Shown: positions 15,701 through 24,169 of the stretch, in pieces
Layout: the number at the start of each line of letters is the position of its first letter
Position numbering within the stretch: position 1 is the first letter of the stretch
Assembly: GCF_028618695.1 (NCBI RefSeq)
Contig: NZ_JAQIVI010000146.1
Coordinates: 1 to 33,184, forward strand
Direction of reading: 5' to 3'
Origin: Natrinema soli
GTDB lineage: Archaea > Halobacteriota > Halobacteria > Halobacteriales > Natrialbaceae
DNA length: 33,184 nucleotides
Position numbers and translations under genes: made by a program
The notes under the pieces: generated by a model
What the model was told of the DNA's origin: nothing
What the model saw: only the letters and a program-made list of their open reading frames with translations
The model's database searches: none

Positions 15701-15889
15701 TCAAAGGTAGTGAAGCGGGTGAGTGTAAGTTTAGATGCTTTGCTGAACGCAAGACGGCGTCGGGTAGGGTCGAATACTCACGGTTTTACGGCGTTAGAGA
15801 CGGGCTCTTGGGGTCAGAAGATGAAATAGCTGTCATTAGCGGTGTTTATCGAAGGGTCAAAACTATTGTATTTTGCGTCATTGTTCCGG

Positions 15890-16415
15890 TGACGACGGCG
15901 ATGCCCCTCCCGGATACGTCCGAAGAAAGAAAGCAAGCGGCGAGCTCGCGCTCGGTGGGGTCGCTGTCCCGGGTACAGTCGATGCAAATTTCGACTGATT
16001 CCGTGACGTGATGGTCGCTGACGGAACGATCCTGCGGTTACATCGGTTTCTCGCTGATGCGTACGAACCATGGAAAGGGGAGAAGGGTGGAGCGCGGCTC
16101 CACAACGTCACCGATCAGACGATCGACCAGTTCAGCATCACTGACGAAAAAGCACACGACAGCACGGAGTTTGACACAGGTCCATGGCTCAAAGGCCGTT
16201 GGTACTGTTCGATCAAATGTATTTCAAGTACCGCCGTTTCGCACTGATCGACGAGAAAGACGACTACTTCGTGAGTCGGCTAAATCAAACGTGAACCCGG
16301 TAATAACCGGAGAATTACGGGAATGGCGTGGCGACAGCATTCCCTTGGTGGGTGAGAAGATTCACGGCGTAGTCGATGACCTCTATCTATCGATGTTGAG
16401 GTTGAAGCGGAGTTC
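15890..16415 (+). pseudogene. IS4/ISH8-like transposase remnant
   Basis: Broken frames read ELALGGVAVPGTVDANFD, stop, FRDVMVADGTILRLHRFL, then KGGARLHNVTDQTIDQFSIT and, in another frame, KSNVNPVITGELREWRGDSI. Each segment aligns with the intact IS4 transposase at 17543-18841 (for example LIADATVFRLHRLLSE and KSNANPLIVGERRKWRG). It is a related but distinct subgroup, since many residues differ. There are several stops and frameshifts, and the C-terminal half is absent. Confidence 0.7.
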
Positions 16416-16419
16416 CAGC

Positions 16420-16729
16420 GTAGCGAGAATCGTACAGAGTTCATCAAACTGTGCTGGGGTGAGCTTCGGCGGCGAGCGGCCGCCGAAGCGCGGGCGGAGC
16501 TCCTCGACACTGTCTTCATTCCATGCGCCAGCACACCGACGTGTCGTGGATCGAGAGATCCGACGCGGTCGCCAGCTTCCTTTCGCGTATCGCCCTAGTA
16601 GAGGTTCTTCACGAAACACAACCGGCGGGCAAGACGGGGCTCGTCCGCCTTCTGCGCCTTCTTGATCGCATGGTCGAGTTCTGTTTTTGTTAGGTTCTTC
16701 ACCAAAAGGCTCCGTAGCCTCCTCTTCAT
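16420..16729 (-). pseudogene. IS630-family transposase N-terminal remnant
   Basis: Minus-strand frames give NLTKTELDHAIKKAQKADEP, RLARRLCFVKNLY, then after a shift AGAWNEDSVEELRPRFGG and PPKLTPAQFDELCTIL. These belong to the helix-turn-helix half of haloarchaeal IS630-type transposases. The catalytic domain is missing here. It abuts the IS4 remnant at about 16415. Confidence 0.65.
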
Positions 16730-17276
16730 TGCAGTCTTTGCGCTTCTGAAAGGATAAACCTTTCGCAGACTACTCGATGACGACACCTTCCTGCTCCATC
16801 TCGTATCGTCGGCTTGCTGAAGCAGTGCGAATCATTCTCTGTTGAGTTGATCTTCGTCTCGGTTGTACTCGGTGAGGAATTTGTCAAGGACCGTTCACTC
16901 TTAGCCGGACGCTCTTGTGAAGCACGTTGTTGGTGGAGAGTCGTCTGGTGGTTTCGACACAGCACGGAGTTTATCAAGCGCCGACCAAGTTATCGATCTG
17001 AGCAGCTATGAGGGTGGTTTTACGATCGGCCCTGACCGCTAATCGCGGTTACCAACAATCTCCTTCACAAGAGCGTAGCCGGAAGAACGATATTCGAGAA
17101 ACCCTGAAGGGTCTTGTTACTGGCCGCAACAAGACCTGTCATGTAGATCGTGATGTAGTATTTCTGCCTCGTCGAGAAACACTCCAACTGGTCGATCGAC
17201 TCAGTACAAGACAGGAACGACGTGATCGGCATTATCAACGGTTCACGTGGTATATACGCGATCTAACGGCATAACG
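16730..17276. other. Unassigned stretch between IS remnants
   Basis: This segment has several short open frames on both strands. None has a good start signal or a familiar motif, and the composition is intermediate. It is probably decayed IS or island sequence. I see no terminal repeat that defines an element here. Confidence 0.3.
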
Positions 17277-17519
17277 TGCGAAGTCAAGTAGCTAAAAGTA
17301 GATGGCCACCAGTGGTTATCCTCGCTGATCGCGGCAGCGATCAGCGATATGTTGTGACTTCGGAATCCACTGACAAATCGACCGTGCGACTCCTCCTTGA
17401 CAACCACGAGGAGGAGTCACCGACCGTCTACACCGATAGATTTCGTGTCTACGACCCTCTCGATGGTGAGGGAGAATACGTAGATGGAGATATCCACGTG
17501 AATACCTGCGAGAGTCACC

Positions 17520-17530
17520 GTCGCGCCAGC
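17520..17530. repeat. Target-site duplication, left copy
   Basis: GTCGCGCCAGC borders the left end of the IS4-type element and is repeated exactly at its right end. A 10-11 base duplication fits ISH8-type IS4 elements. Confidence 0.8.
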
Positions 17531-18924
17531 ATTGGTGTTCGGTTAAGCACTGGATCGCCTCATGAAGGCTTTAGTCACTCGTTCGCTGAGTAAGAGGCGT
17601 GATTTCTCTGGTTGACGAGCATCACGAAACATCAACTCCGACAGGTTTGGCGGTGGATGCCCGAACGACTGGCTCAAATCTTCGAGGATGAGCTGGGCGA
17701 GAGACCGGAAGGTCTTCGCCCAGCGTTCCCGGGGGAATATCGTCTCAGGGAACAGCTCCTGAAACACGCCGAGTAAGGCTCTGCTGACCACAAGCGTCAG
17801 CAGAGCCGCCACAACCAGCAGTTCCACGATTGCTGGATCGCTTGTCTGGAACTTCTCCAGCCCGTATAGCGATTTTAACTCTCGGAACAGCAACTCCACC
17901 TCCCACCGCAACCCATACAGCGCCGCAACCTGCTTCGGAGTGAACTCATCGGGCAGGTTCGTGACGTACAGATGGTAGTCGTCGGTGTCCTCGTTGCGGA
18001 CACCGACGACGCGGAACTCCATCGTGTCGGTTGATTGTTTCCCAGCGTACGGCCGTCGCTTGAACGTGATCTCCACAGTCACGTCGATGAGCTCTCGTGT
18101 GAGGTCGCCCAGAACGTCCTGAAGGCGACGGCCTGGCAAGGAAATGGCGCACCCGCGCCATTTCCGCCGCTCTCCGACGATTAACGGGTTCGCGTTCGAC
18201 TTCAGCCGCGTCAGAAAGAACCCGCCGTTTTCCTCGATCAACGCGAACCGGCGGAAACTGTAGAACCCGAGATCGAACAGCAACAACCGGCCTCGCAGCC
18301 AGCTCCCTGTTTGGAGCTGGCTGCTCTCCTGGGTGCGTTCGTCGGTGAGCTGGAATGGTGCGAGGCTCTGAGTAGTGGCATTATGGACGAGGTGAAGCTT
18401 TGCGCCGGACTGATCCGAGTGAGTCGCTGGAAACTCGCTGAGGAGCCGATGCAACCGGAAGACGGTTGCATCGGCGATCAGCACCTCACGAAACAATTCG
18501 AACCGTGGAGCGATCGTGTGAGGAACCGCGACCTCCTCGAGAGCATGCTCGAGGAGGTCGCTCATCAATGCAGCAAGTGCTGGGGTGAATCGGTCGTAGA
18601 AGCTGGAACGAGCAACAGTCTGGTTGGTCGCTGCGGAGTAGGCGCGCTGAAATCCGGCGATAGTCCGGGCTTCGCCGTCGACGGCGAAGCCCATGATAAG
18701 CGTCCAAGCGAGCATCGTTATGTCGATTGTTTGGTGGCGTTGGACGACATCGCGCTCGTACGCGATCTCTTCGATAAGCTCAGCTGGAAAGAGGGAAGTC
18801 AGCCGCCGTCGAATGAGAGTTGGGGAGAGTTCGGGTTTCACAACCTCTCCCCACGCGGTCTACAACGATAACTTCATCAAATGAGCGCTGTCTCTCGGTT
18901 TCTCGGCTTAACCGAACACGGATG
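17531..18924 (-). mobile_element. Apparently complete IS4-family (ISH8-like) insertion sequence
   Basis: The element is about 1394 bases, close to the roughly 1.4 kb I recall for ISH8. Its ends carry a perfect 14-base inverted repeat, GTGTTCGGTTAAGC (17535-17548) and GCTTAACCGAACAC (18906-18919), with a few more partly matched bases outside. It is flanked by the 11-base direct repeat GTCGCGCCAGC. One full-length transposase gene fills it on the minus strand. Intact ends, intact gene and an exact duplication make this the youngest and only potentially active element in the window. Confidence 0.85.
17543..18841 (-). CDS. IS4-family (ISH8-like) transposase
   Basis: This 432-residue DDE transposase is uninterrupted. 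The catalytic elements are visible: first Asp in LIADATVFRLHRLL (about residues 128-141), second Asp in LLLFDLGFYSFRRF, and the glutamate in GLRWEVELLFRELKSLYG, the Y-(2)-R-(3)-E-(6)-K-like signature of IS4 elements. The start is a GTG at 18841. The stop codon lies inside the left terminal inverted repeat, as expected for a compact element. It binds the terminal repeats and moves the element by cut-and-paste. A diverged relative lies dead at 15890-16415. Confidence 0.9.
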   Translation of the reverse strand: MKPELSPTLIRRRLTSLFPAELIEEIAYERDVVQRHQTIDITMLAWTLIMGFAVDGEARTIAGFQRAYSAATNQTVARSSFYDRFTPALAALMSDLLEHALEEVAVPHTIAPRFELFREVLIADATVFRLHRLLSEFPATHSDQSGAKLHLVHNATTQSLAPFQLTDERTQESSQLQTGSWLRGRLLLFDLGFYSFRRFALIEENGGFFLTRLKSNANPLIVGERRKWRGCAISLPGRRLQDVLGDLTRELIDVTVEITFKRRPYAGKQSTDTMEFRVVGVRNEDTDDYHLYVTNLPDEFTPKQVAALYGLRWEVELLFRELKSLYGLEKFQTSDPAIVELLVVAALLTLVVSRALLGVFQELFPETIFPRERWAKTFRSLAQLILEDLSQSFGHPPPNLSELMFRDARQPEKSRLLLSERVTKAFMRRSSA

Positions 18925-18935
18925 GTCGCGCCAGC
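18925..18935. repeat. Target-site duplication, right copy
   Basis: GTCGCGCCAGC is identical to 17520-17530. Joining the two flanks through a single copy restores a continuous transposase reading frame, which confirms it as the insertion footprint. Confidence 0.8.
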
Positions 18936-19329
18936 GATGCATGGCTCTTGCCTCATCAAGGCGTCACAAAGGGCAAACTGACAGCGTATCTCTGGACGTT
19001 CCAGATCCGGCAAAGAATCCTCCGCAACCCAGTCGAGAAGCCCTCAAAGAAATCGTTCGATGTCCTCTGACTCACCAACAATGTGCTTCACAAGAGCGTG
19101 GTCATAGTCTCCTCTGGAGTCCTGAATGCGTGAAGCGGAACGAGATCTCTACGGGCTTGCAGCCACGGCCAATCCCGATCGGCCGGACTGCGATCCCAAT
19201 TTTCCCGCTCCTTCGCATCCGAGGTCCGTCACGCTCCCGTACTCGGAGGTGCATGTCATAGATCGACTTCGGGACTTTATAGCATACATCACGCTTCAGG
19301 TATTTAGCGGAATTCTCATAGAATCACGC

Positions 19330-20727
19330 TCACATATACCCAAGGTCTTCAAGTTGACGACGTGTCTTTTCTTCTAATTCTCTCTCTGATTCTTTGCCTT
19401 CATACCTATCCATTTGATCAAGTAACTCTTGTTCAGTGTTTCGAAGCTCTACTTCTCGGTCATCACACTGCAGTTCGGATCCGTCTGGGGAACGAAGTGT
19501 ATATTCATCGGTTTCAAGATTATGGACGCCGCTCACATCTGGGAGGTACAACGCCCGATAACCTCTTGTAGAGTATTGATCATCAGGAATAGCTATATCT
19601 TGATGTTTTCCCAGGGATTCAGCGCAGGCTGCGATTTCAGCGTTTCGTGTTACCTCAGTGGATTGGTCGGGACTAAATTCACCGGTAGCAAGATCAAGGA
19701 TAAAATCGTAGACATCTGTGAGCGAGGTTATTCGAGTAATCCGTTTGGACTCATCAGCGCCACCTGGTGGACGAATAATGACGGGAACGTGTAAAAGTTC
19801 CTTATATAAAAAAGTCCCGTGCCCCCAATATTCATGGTCGCCAAGACATTGCCCATGGTCACCAAGGACAACAAGTGCAGTATTGTCTAAAATTCCTCGT
19901 TCATTTAATTCAGCGATAAATTCTCCGATTGTTTTATCAAGATAGTGTAGTGAAGAGTCATAAGCATCTACGATAGTAGTCTTGTCAGTTTTTGGCGGAT
20001 TTATTAACGAACCTAGGTTCCAATTGATATCTAGCTCTTCACCGGTTGTTTCATCAAGGAATTTGTCATATGGTTCATCAAGTAAGTACGGTTCATGGCC
20101 ATCCATATAGTTTGCAAACAGAAAGAATGGATCGTCGCCTGCATCGGTATCTAGCCAGTCAATCATGACGTCGTTCAGGCGATCTCCCTTCGGGAACGTC
20201 CAGTTAGAAAGGCGTAGAGATACTGCGTTGACAGTTCGCTTAATTGGATTGTCACCAAGTATCCACTGTCCTGCTTGATAAGCGGTTTTAAAGGTATTGT
20301 CATACCAATTCAATTCCCGTGGATCCCCTGCGTCGTCGAACGGCAACTTTGATCGAATGTGATCTATCTGATCAAAACCTGTATCAAAACCAAACTCATT
20401 GGTCAGCCATGGGTTCCCAGAGAAACATGCAGTGTGATACCCTTTTTTCCTCAGCTTTCCAGAAAGTGTTTCATCAGCATTCTGAGAAAGATACTTATGA
20501 TCCGCATGTGCTCCGTGTTCCGTTGGCAAACGTCCCGTGAACAAAGACCCGTGAGCAGGGACAGTCCAAGAACCAGTCGAATATGCATGCTCGAACGTAT
20601 ATGCATCTTCTGCGAATGCGCTAAGTTCAGGGGTCGTTTCTCGCTTGTATCCATAGGTAGAGCAATGATCAGCTCGGATAGAGTCGAGAACCAGTACAAT
20701 TACATTATTCGTTTGTGTCTCATCCAT
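19330..20727 (-). CDS. Sulfatase-family (alkaline phosphatase superfamily) enzyme
   Basis: This 465-residue protein has a textbook core. The first metal motif is VLDSIRADHCSTYGYKRETT (Asp15), the nucleophile region GSWTVPAHGSLFTGRLPTEH (Thr55), and the second metal site LGDHGQCLGDHEYWGHG followed by LLHVPVIIRPP. Thr replaces the Cys/Ser of true sulfatases, and no CxPxR is present. The protein has no signal peptide and ends RRQLEDLGYM. The ATG at 20727 has AGAGGT upstream; a GTG at 20757 that overlaps the flippase stop (GTGA) is an alternative and would add ten residues. The gene follows the flippase gene on the same strand, so the enzyme may act on the lipid-linked glycan before or during export. 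Confidence 0.87.
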   Translation of the reverse strand: MDETQTNNVIVLVLDSIRADHCSTYGYKRETTPELSAFAEDAYTFEHAYSTGSWTVPAHGSLFTGRLPTEHGAHADHKYLSQNADETLSGKLRKKGYHTACFSGNPWLTNEFGFDTGFDQIDHIRSKLPFDDAGDPRELNWYDNTFKTAYQAGQWILGDNPIKRTVNAVSLRLSNWTFPKGDRLNDVMIDWLDTDAGDDPFFLFANYMDGHEPYLLDEPYDKFLDETTGEELDINWNLGSLINPPKTDKTTIVDAYDSSLHYLDKTIGEFIAELNERGILDNTALVVLGDHGQCLGDHEYWGHGTFLYKELLHVPVIIRPPGGADESKRITRITSLTDVYDFILDLATGEFSPDQSTEVTRNAEIAACAESLGKHQDIAIPDDQYSTRGYRALYLPDVSGVHNLETDEYTLRSPDGSELQCDDREVELRNTEQELLDQMDRYEGKESERELEEKTRRQLEDLGYM

Positions 20728-20753
20728 AATGCTACCTCTGTTATTAGCTCTAC

Positions 20754-22301
20754 TCACAGTTCTTCCTCTTTATTATTTTGTCCCTCGATTTGTTGCGTCA
20801 CAAATGGGAGATCCACACCGAGACGGTTCTCGAGACGCTGCAAAATAAGTTCATCTGTTGTCTCAAGACTTTGTGTAGCGAAGACAGAAACGAACTGAAT
20901 AATCGCGATCACTCCTCCGATTACGAGTAACATGATAAGATCAAGTGACTGGCTCGCTGTGAGAGAAGCAATACTGATAGCGACCACTGTCGTCGGAATT
21001 AAGGGTTTTACTGTATTTAGAGAGAAGGGATGAGTTCCAATGGAGTGATAGACAACTCCGAGCTCAATAACGTTGTATACAAAATACCCAACGCCTGTGG
21101 CGAATGCTGCACCAGATATACCATATATTGGTATGAGCGTCACGTTTAATATTATGTTCACAAGAAGTCCAGCAACTGCTGAAATCATGTCTATCCGTGT
21201 CCGATTAATTGCTTTTATCATAGCTGCATTTGGTCCCACGAACACTCGGAGATAACTTCCTGTTGCAAGGACACTAAACGCAAGAGCTGCTGGTGCGTAA
21301 TCCGCACCGTAGAAAGCAACAACGACATCCTCCGAAAAGAGAACAAATACGAGTGCGATAGGAAACGCGATCAGCGAAACGAGCTTTGTTGTTGAAGTGA
21401 ATAGGTTATTAACAATATTAATATCATTGGATTTGTAGTGTTTAGTGACTATTGGCATGAATAAGAAAACGAACGACGAAAGAATAACTAGTAACAGTAA
21501 TGCTAATGGTTGGATAGCTCGGTAATAGCCAACCTGTCTTGATTCTAGAAAATATCCAACCATCAATATGTCGAAATTTCCTACCAGAATGAGGAATCCA
21601 CTACTGACTGCTAATGGCCAAGAGAATGAAAAGGTTTCATTTATTTCGCTTTTATTAGGCATCCAGTTCCGTCCAGTACCAGCGAATAGTTGCTCATAGA
21701 GAAAATATGCTGCAACAAGAGCAATAATAAGCTGTGTTACGATATAGTATCCGACCGCACCAATTGTTTCTGCTCCAATCCATATCATAAACACAAGTCC
21801 AACTATGCCAGAAATTCGACCACTATTCCGAGCGACGACTGTCTTCCAACTTTGTTCAATCCCACGCAGCCCACCAATACTGACACGCGCCGCAGGAAAT
21901 GTGAGCAGGTAGAGCCCGAACCAGGGTAGAACCGTAGCCATTTCTGGGTTGCCAAATATTTCCCCAATAGTTGATGAAAAGGCAATTAGACTGATAAAAG
22001 TTAAAAGTCCAATTGATATAGTGATTGAAAATCCTGAAAGTAATAGTCGTTGTTTCCGTTCCTGGGATTCATCCCCTGATATGAGTCGGGGAACACCCTG
22101 CGCAGTCCCAAGCGTCACAATGACTGCAAGCATTGAAACAATTGTATAAGCAAGTGCAATATCACCAAACTGATCTGGGAGCAGTATTCGCGCAAGAAGT
22201 ACCTCTCCTAGTAGACCGATCCCTCTACCGATTATTGTACCGAGAAAAATGATGCCTGCTCCGCGAAGAACATCAATAAGCCCGTCAGATGACCCAGTCA
22301 T
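20754..22301 (-). CDS. Wzx/RfbX-type polysaccharide flippase (Agl15-like)
   Basis: This 515-residue MOP-superfamily transporter has about 14 membrane segments. The N-terminus carries the usual GTIIGRGIGLLGEVLLARIL and PDQFGDIALAYTIVSML, and there is a central WPLAVSSGFLILVGNFDILM repeat. The C-terminal tail is acidic and soluble (ETTDELILQRLENRLGVDLP). Such proteins flip lipid-linked oligosaccharides from the cytosolic to the outer face of the membrane; the haloarchaeal examples (AglR, Agl15) serve N-glycosylation. The gene overlaps or closely precedes the sulfatase-family gene. It is AT-rich compared with the rml genes, and IS ends begin about 135 bases upstream of it. Confidence 0.9.
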   Translation of the reverse strand: MTGSSDGLIDVLRGAGIIFLGTIIGRGIGLLGEVLLARILLPDQFGDIALAYTIVSMLAVIVTLGTAQGVPRLISGDESQERKQRLLLSGFSITISIGLLTFISLIAFSSTIGEIFGNPEMATVLPWFGLYLLTFPAARVSIGGLRGIEQSWKTVVARNSGRISGIVGLVFMIWIGAETIGAVGYYIVTQLIIALVAAYFLYEQLFAGTGRNWMPNKSEINETFSFSWPLAVSSGFLILVGNFDILMVGYFLESRQVGYYRAIQPLALLLLVILSSFVFLFMPIVTKHYKSNDINIVNNLFTSTTKLVSLIAFPIALVFVLFSEDVVVAFYGADYAPAALAFSVLATGSYLRVFVGPNAAMIKAINRTRIDMISAVAGLLVNIILNVTLIPIYGISGAAFATGVGYFVYNVIELGVVYHSIGTHPFSLNTVKPLIPTTVVAISIASLTASQSLDLIMLLVIGGVIAIIQFVSVFATQSLETTDELILQRLENRLGVDLPFVTQQIEGQNNKEEEL

Positions 22302-22510
22302 AGTACCAGCCTTAAGTGCACTACTGTAGAATTTGTATTAGAGCAGATTATTGTTACGATTCAAGGGCAGTGTTTAGTTTAGCACCTCTGCTAGCATTTG
22401 ACCGGTAAGTGACTGACGCAGCGTTGTGTATCGCCGGGTTCTATTGAATCCACCGACAGCGTCGGGATAAGTCGTTAGTATGATTGAATTGAAGCGGAAA
22501 AGGAAGCTTT

Positions 22511-23240
22511 GTGCAAAAGACTCTTTTCCGCTTCATTAAACAGGCTGTATCGATCGCACGAAGACTTACTGATGCAGCGCTGATGCAGATCAGCCACCCT
22601 GCCGGCAACTCCGTTGCCGGCTGGAAGCATGCTGTCCCGCATTTTCTCCGGTTTCACATGGAAGCGACGCTCGAAGAAGTTCTCGATTGGACCGAAGAGA
22701 TGGAGCAGCTGTGAGTCGCGCTCGAGATCGAGCGCGGCGAGTTCCCCGGCCCATCCGCGCTCTGCAAGTCCTTTGACCGAGCGCCAATGCATATCTGGCG
22801 AGAGCTGCTCCGACTCTCGTCGGAACTGCTCGAGCAGTCCGGTCACGCCGCTATCGACGATACTTCGACCGCCGACAGGCCTCAACTCACTACCTCAAAC
22901 GCTGTGATCGGGAAGTACAAACGATACAAGTGACGTTTCTCATCGATACCGCGCAGGGCGCAGTTATCAACGCCCACTGCAGGACGAAGTGGCCCAATGG
23001 AACCAACATCGGGCCGCAGGTCGCCCGGCGCAACGCCGGCGACCTGCTCAGCCTCGCCGCGACAAAGGCTATGACGACATGAGCTTCTGCGAAGAACTTC
23101 GGTCTGAAGACGTGAGACCACTGATCAAACATCGCGTCTTTACATCCTACGAACGCGCACAACGCACGGATCGAGGACGACCTGTTCAATCAGCGCTCGA
23201 TCTGTGAAACCGTGAACTCAGTCATCAAGCGCTCGTACGG
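22511..23240 (+). pseudogene. IS5-family transposase remnant
   Basis: The first frame (22511-22714) reads ISHPAGNSVAGWKHAVPHFL and HMEATLEEVLDWTEEMEQL before a stop. Later frames give DRAPMHIWRELLRLSSELLE, then QASTHYLKRCDREVQTIQVT, FLIDTAQGAVINAHC, KWPNGTNIGPQVARRNAGDL, KGYDDMSFCEELRSEDVRPL and NQRSICETVNSVIKRSYG. These are the core segments of haloarchaeal IS5 transposases. Several stops and frameshifts are present, and the C-terminus is replaced by IS630 sequence. Confidence 0.75.
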
Positions 23241-23577
23241 CAGTATCTCGACGAAACGCACGACGTTGAATACTCAACCCCGAGTTGCCGGCGGTTGCTC
23301 AAAAAAGCGGGATTGAGCTATCAAAAACCACGCTGTACAGCCGCCGAGTCTAATGCTGACGAGCAAGAGACGTTCCGCGAGGAGTTCAAAAAAGCGGCGG
23401 GGATTGGACGCCACAGTAGTCTGTATCGATCAAACCGAGAAATCCGTGCAAGTTGAGCCGCGTATCGCGTGGTTTCCGCACGGCACGCGGCCGGCAGTTG
23501 AACTTTCTGGACAACGCGACTGGACATGTTTACTCGGCACGATCACCGTCTTCGGTGATCGCTTTTTCTCTCGATTG
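23241..23577 (+). pseudogene. IS630-family transposase internal fragment
   Basis: The sequence reads QYLDETHDVEYSTPSCRRLL, KKAGLSYQKPRC and EQETFREEFKKA. After one frameshift it continues DATVVCIDQTEKSVQVEPRI, AWFPHGTRPAVELSGQRDW and DRFFSRL. The CIDQT segment holds the first catalytic Asp of IS630 transposases. Both ends of the gene are missing. It runs directly into a 24-base inverted repeat at 23574. Confidence 0.75.
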
Positions 23578-23637
23578 GTTCTATTGAATCCACTGACGAC
23601 TTATCCCGACGCTGTCAGTGGATTCAATAGAACCAAT
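23574..23637. repeat. 64-base palindrome made of two opposed IS ends
   Basis: ATTGGTTCTATTGAATCC and the following six bases (23574-23597) form a perfect 24-base inverted repeat with 23614-23637. The 16-base spacer, GACTTATCCCGACGCT, is itself part of the IS end sequence seen at 22437. This is either a junction where two IS ends met, or a minimal MITE. It sits 55 bases upstream of rmlC, just before an AT-rich promoter-like stretch. Confidence 0.7.
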
Positions 23638-23692
23638 ATAAACCGAATATGTAATATAGCCACCGTGAATATTTCGTTATGATTGCTAAGAC

Positions 23693-24163
23693 ATGGCTCA
23701 TATACATGATGTCACCCTTCGAGACCTCCAAGTAAACGCCGACGAACGCGGCCACCTCGTGGAAGTCTTCCGCGAGGACTGGGAACTCTACGACCCCGAT
23801 CCCGCGATGTCGTACTACTCGATGACCTATCCAGGTATTATTCGAGCCTGGCACCGCCATCATGAGGGCCAGGTTGACCACTTCATCTGTCCAAAGGGAC
23901 GGATCAAGGTCGGCATCTACGACGAGCGTGAGGACTCCCCGACCCAGGGCGAACTCGACACCTTCGTCATCGGGGAGGACAACCAGCAGGCGATCCGCAT
24001 TCCGGGTGGCTGCTGGCACGGCTTCAAGGCGATCGGCGATGAACCGGCGTTCCTGCTCAACTTCCCCACGGAGCTCTACGACTACGAGAATCCCGACGAG
24101 GAACGCATCCCCTACGACACCGACAGAATCCCTCTGGATTGGGAAGAGCCGCCGCACGAGTAA
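23693..24163 (+). CDS. rmlC: dTDP-4-dehydrorhamnose 3,5-epimerase
   Basis: This 156-residue cupin enzyme is of RmlC/RfbC type (Agl13 in Haloferax). It inverts C3 and C5 of dTDP-4-keto-6-deoxyglucose, the third step of dTDP-L-rhamnose synthesis. Visible features are the N-terminal DERGHLVEVFREDW (usual 'D-R-G-x-F-x-E' element), IIRAWHRHHEGQVDHFICPK with the active-site histidine region, and IPGGCWHGFKAIGDEPAFLL. At 156 residues it is shorter than the common ~180, as in many archaeal forms. The ATG at 23693 follows an AT-rich stretch that probably holds the promoter. The gene is convergent with the sulfatase-family gene ending 6 bases away, and the other rml genes lie within 5 kb. Confidence 0.9.
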   Translation: MAHIHDVTLRDLQVNADERGHLVEVFREDWELYDPDPAMSYYSMTYPGIIRAWHRHHEGQVDHFICPKGRIKVGIYDEREDSPTQGELDTFVIGEDNQQAIRIPGGCWHGFKAIGDEPAFLLNFPTELYDYENPDEERIPYDTDRIPLDWEEPPHE

Positions 24164-24169
24164 CGACGG

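Larger units (their letters stand above)
17277..19070 (+). pseudogene. IS1595-family transposase gene split by an IS4 insertion
   Basis: The 5' part (17277-17530) reads RWPPVVILADRGSDQRYVVT, RLLLDNHEEESPTVYTDRFR and GDIHVNTCESH, an IS1595/ISH4-like transposase core. The 3' part (18936-19070) continues in the same frame once the IS4 element and one copy of its target duplication are removed: RRASDAWLLPHQGVTKGKLT, AYLWTFQIRQRI, ending KSFDVL and TGA at 19068-19070. The Asp, TDR and N-terminal zinc parts are already eroded or missing, so the gene was probably dead before the insertion. Confidence 0.75.
22437..23634 (+). mobile_element. Dead composite of IS5 and IS630 sequence bounded by a 38-base inverted repeat
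   Basis: The left end (22437-22474, starting GGTTCTATTGAATCCACC and ending GGGATAAGTCG) is repeated in inverse orientation at 23597-23634 with a single mismatch in 38. Inside lie the N-terminal two thirds of an IS5-type transposase and then a piece of an IS630 transposase in the same direction. The element looks like an IS5 copy whose 3' part was overwritten by another IS. It cannot transpose by itself, but its ends might still be recognised by a related transposase. Confidence 0.65.

Noticed and set aside
16814..17274. Two short plus-strand frames as genes
   Set aside because: Both lie in IS debris, have no ribosome site, and show Arg/Ser-rich or mixed translations without motifs.
19071..19329. 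Frame reading LYGLAATANPDRPDCDPNFP as a small gene
   Set aside because: The peptide looks protein-like in part, but the frame is short, lies between the IS1595 remnant and a convergent gene, and has no start signal; it is probably decayed sequence.
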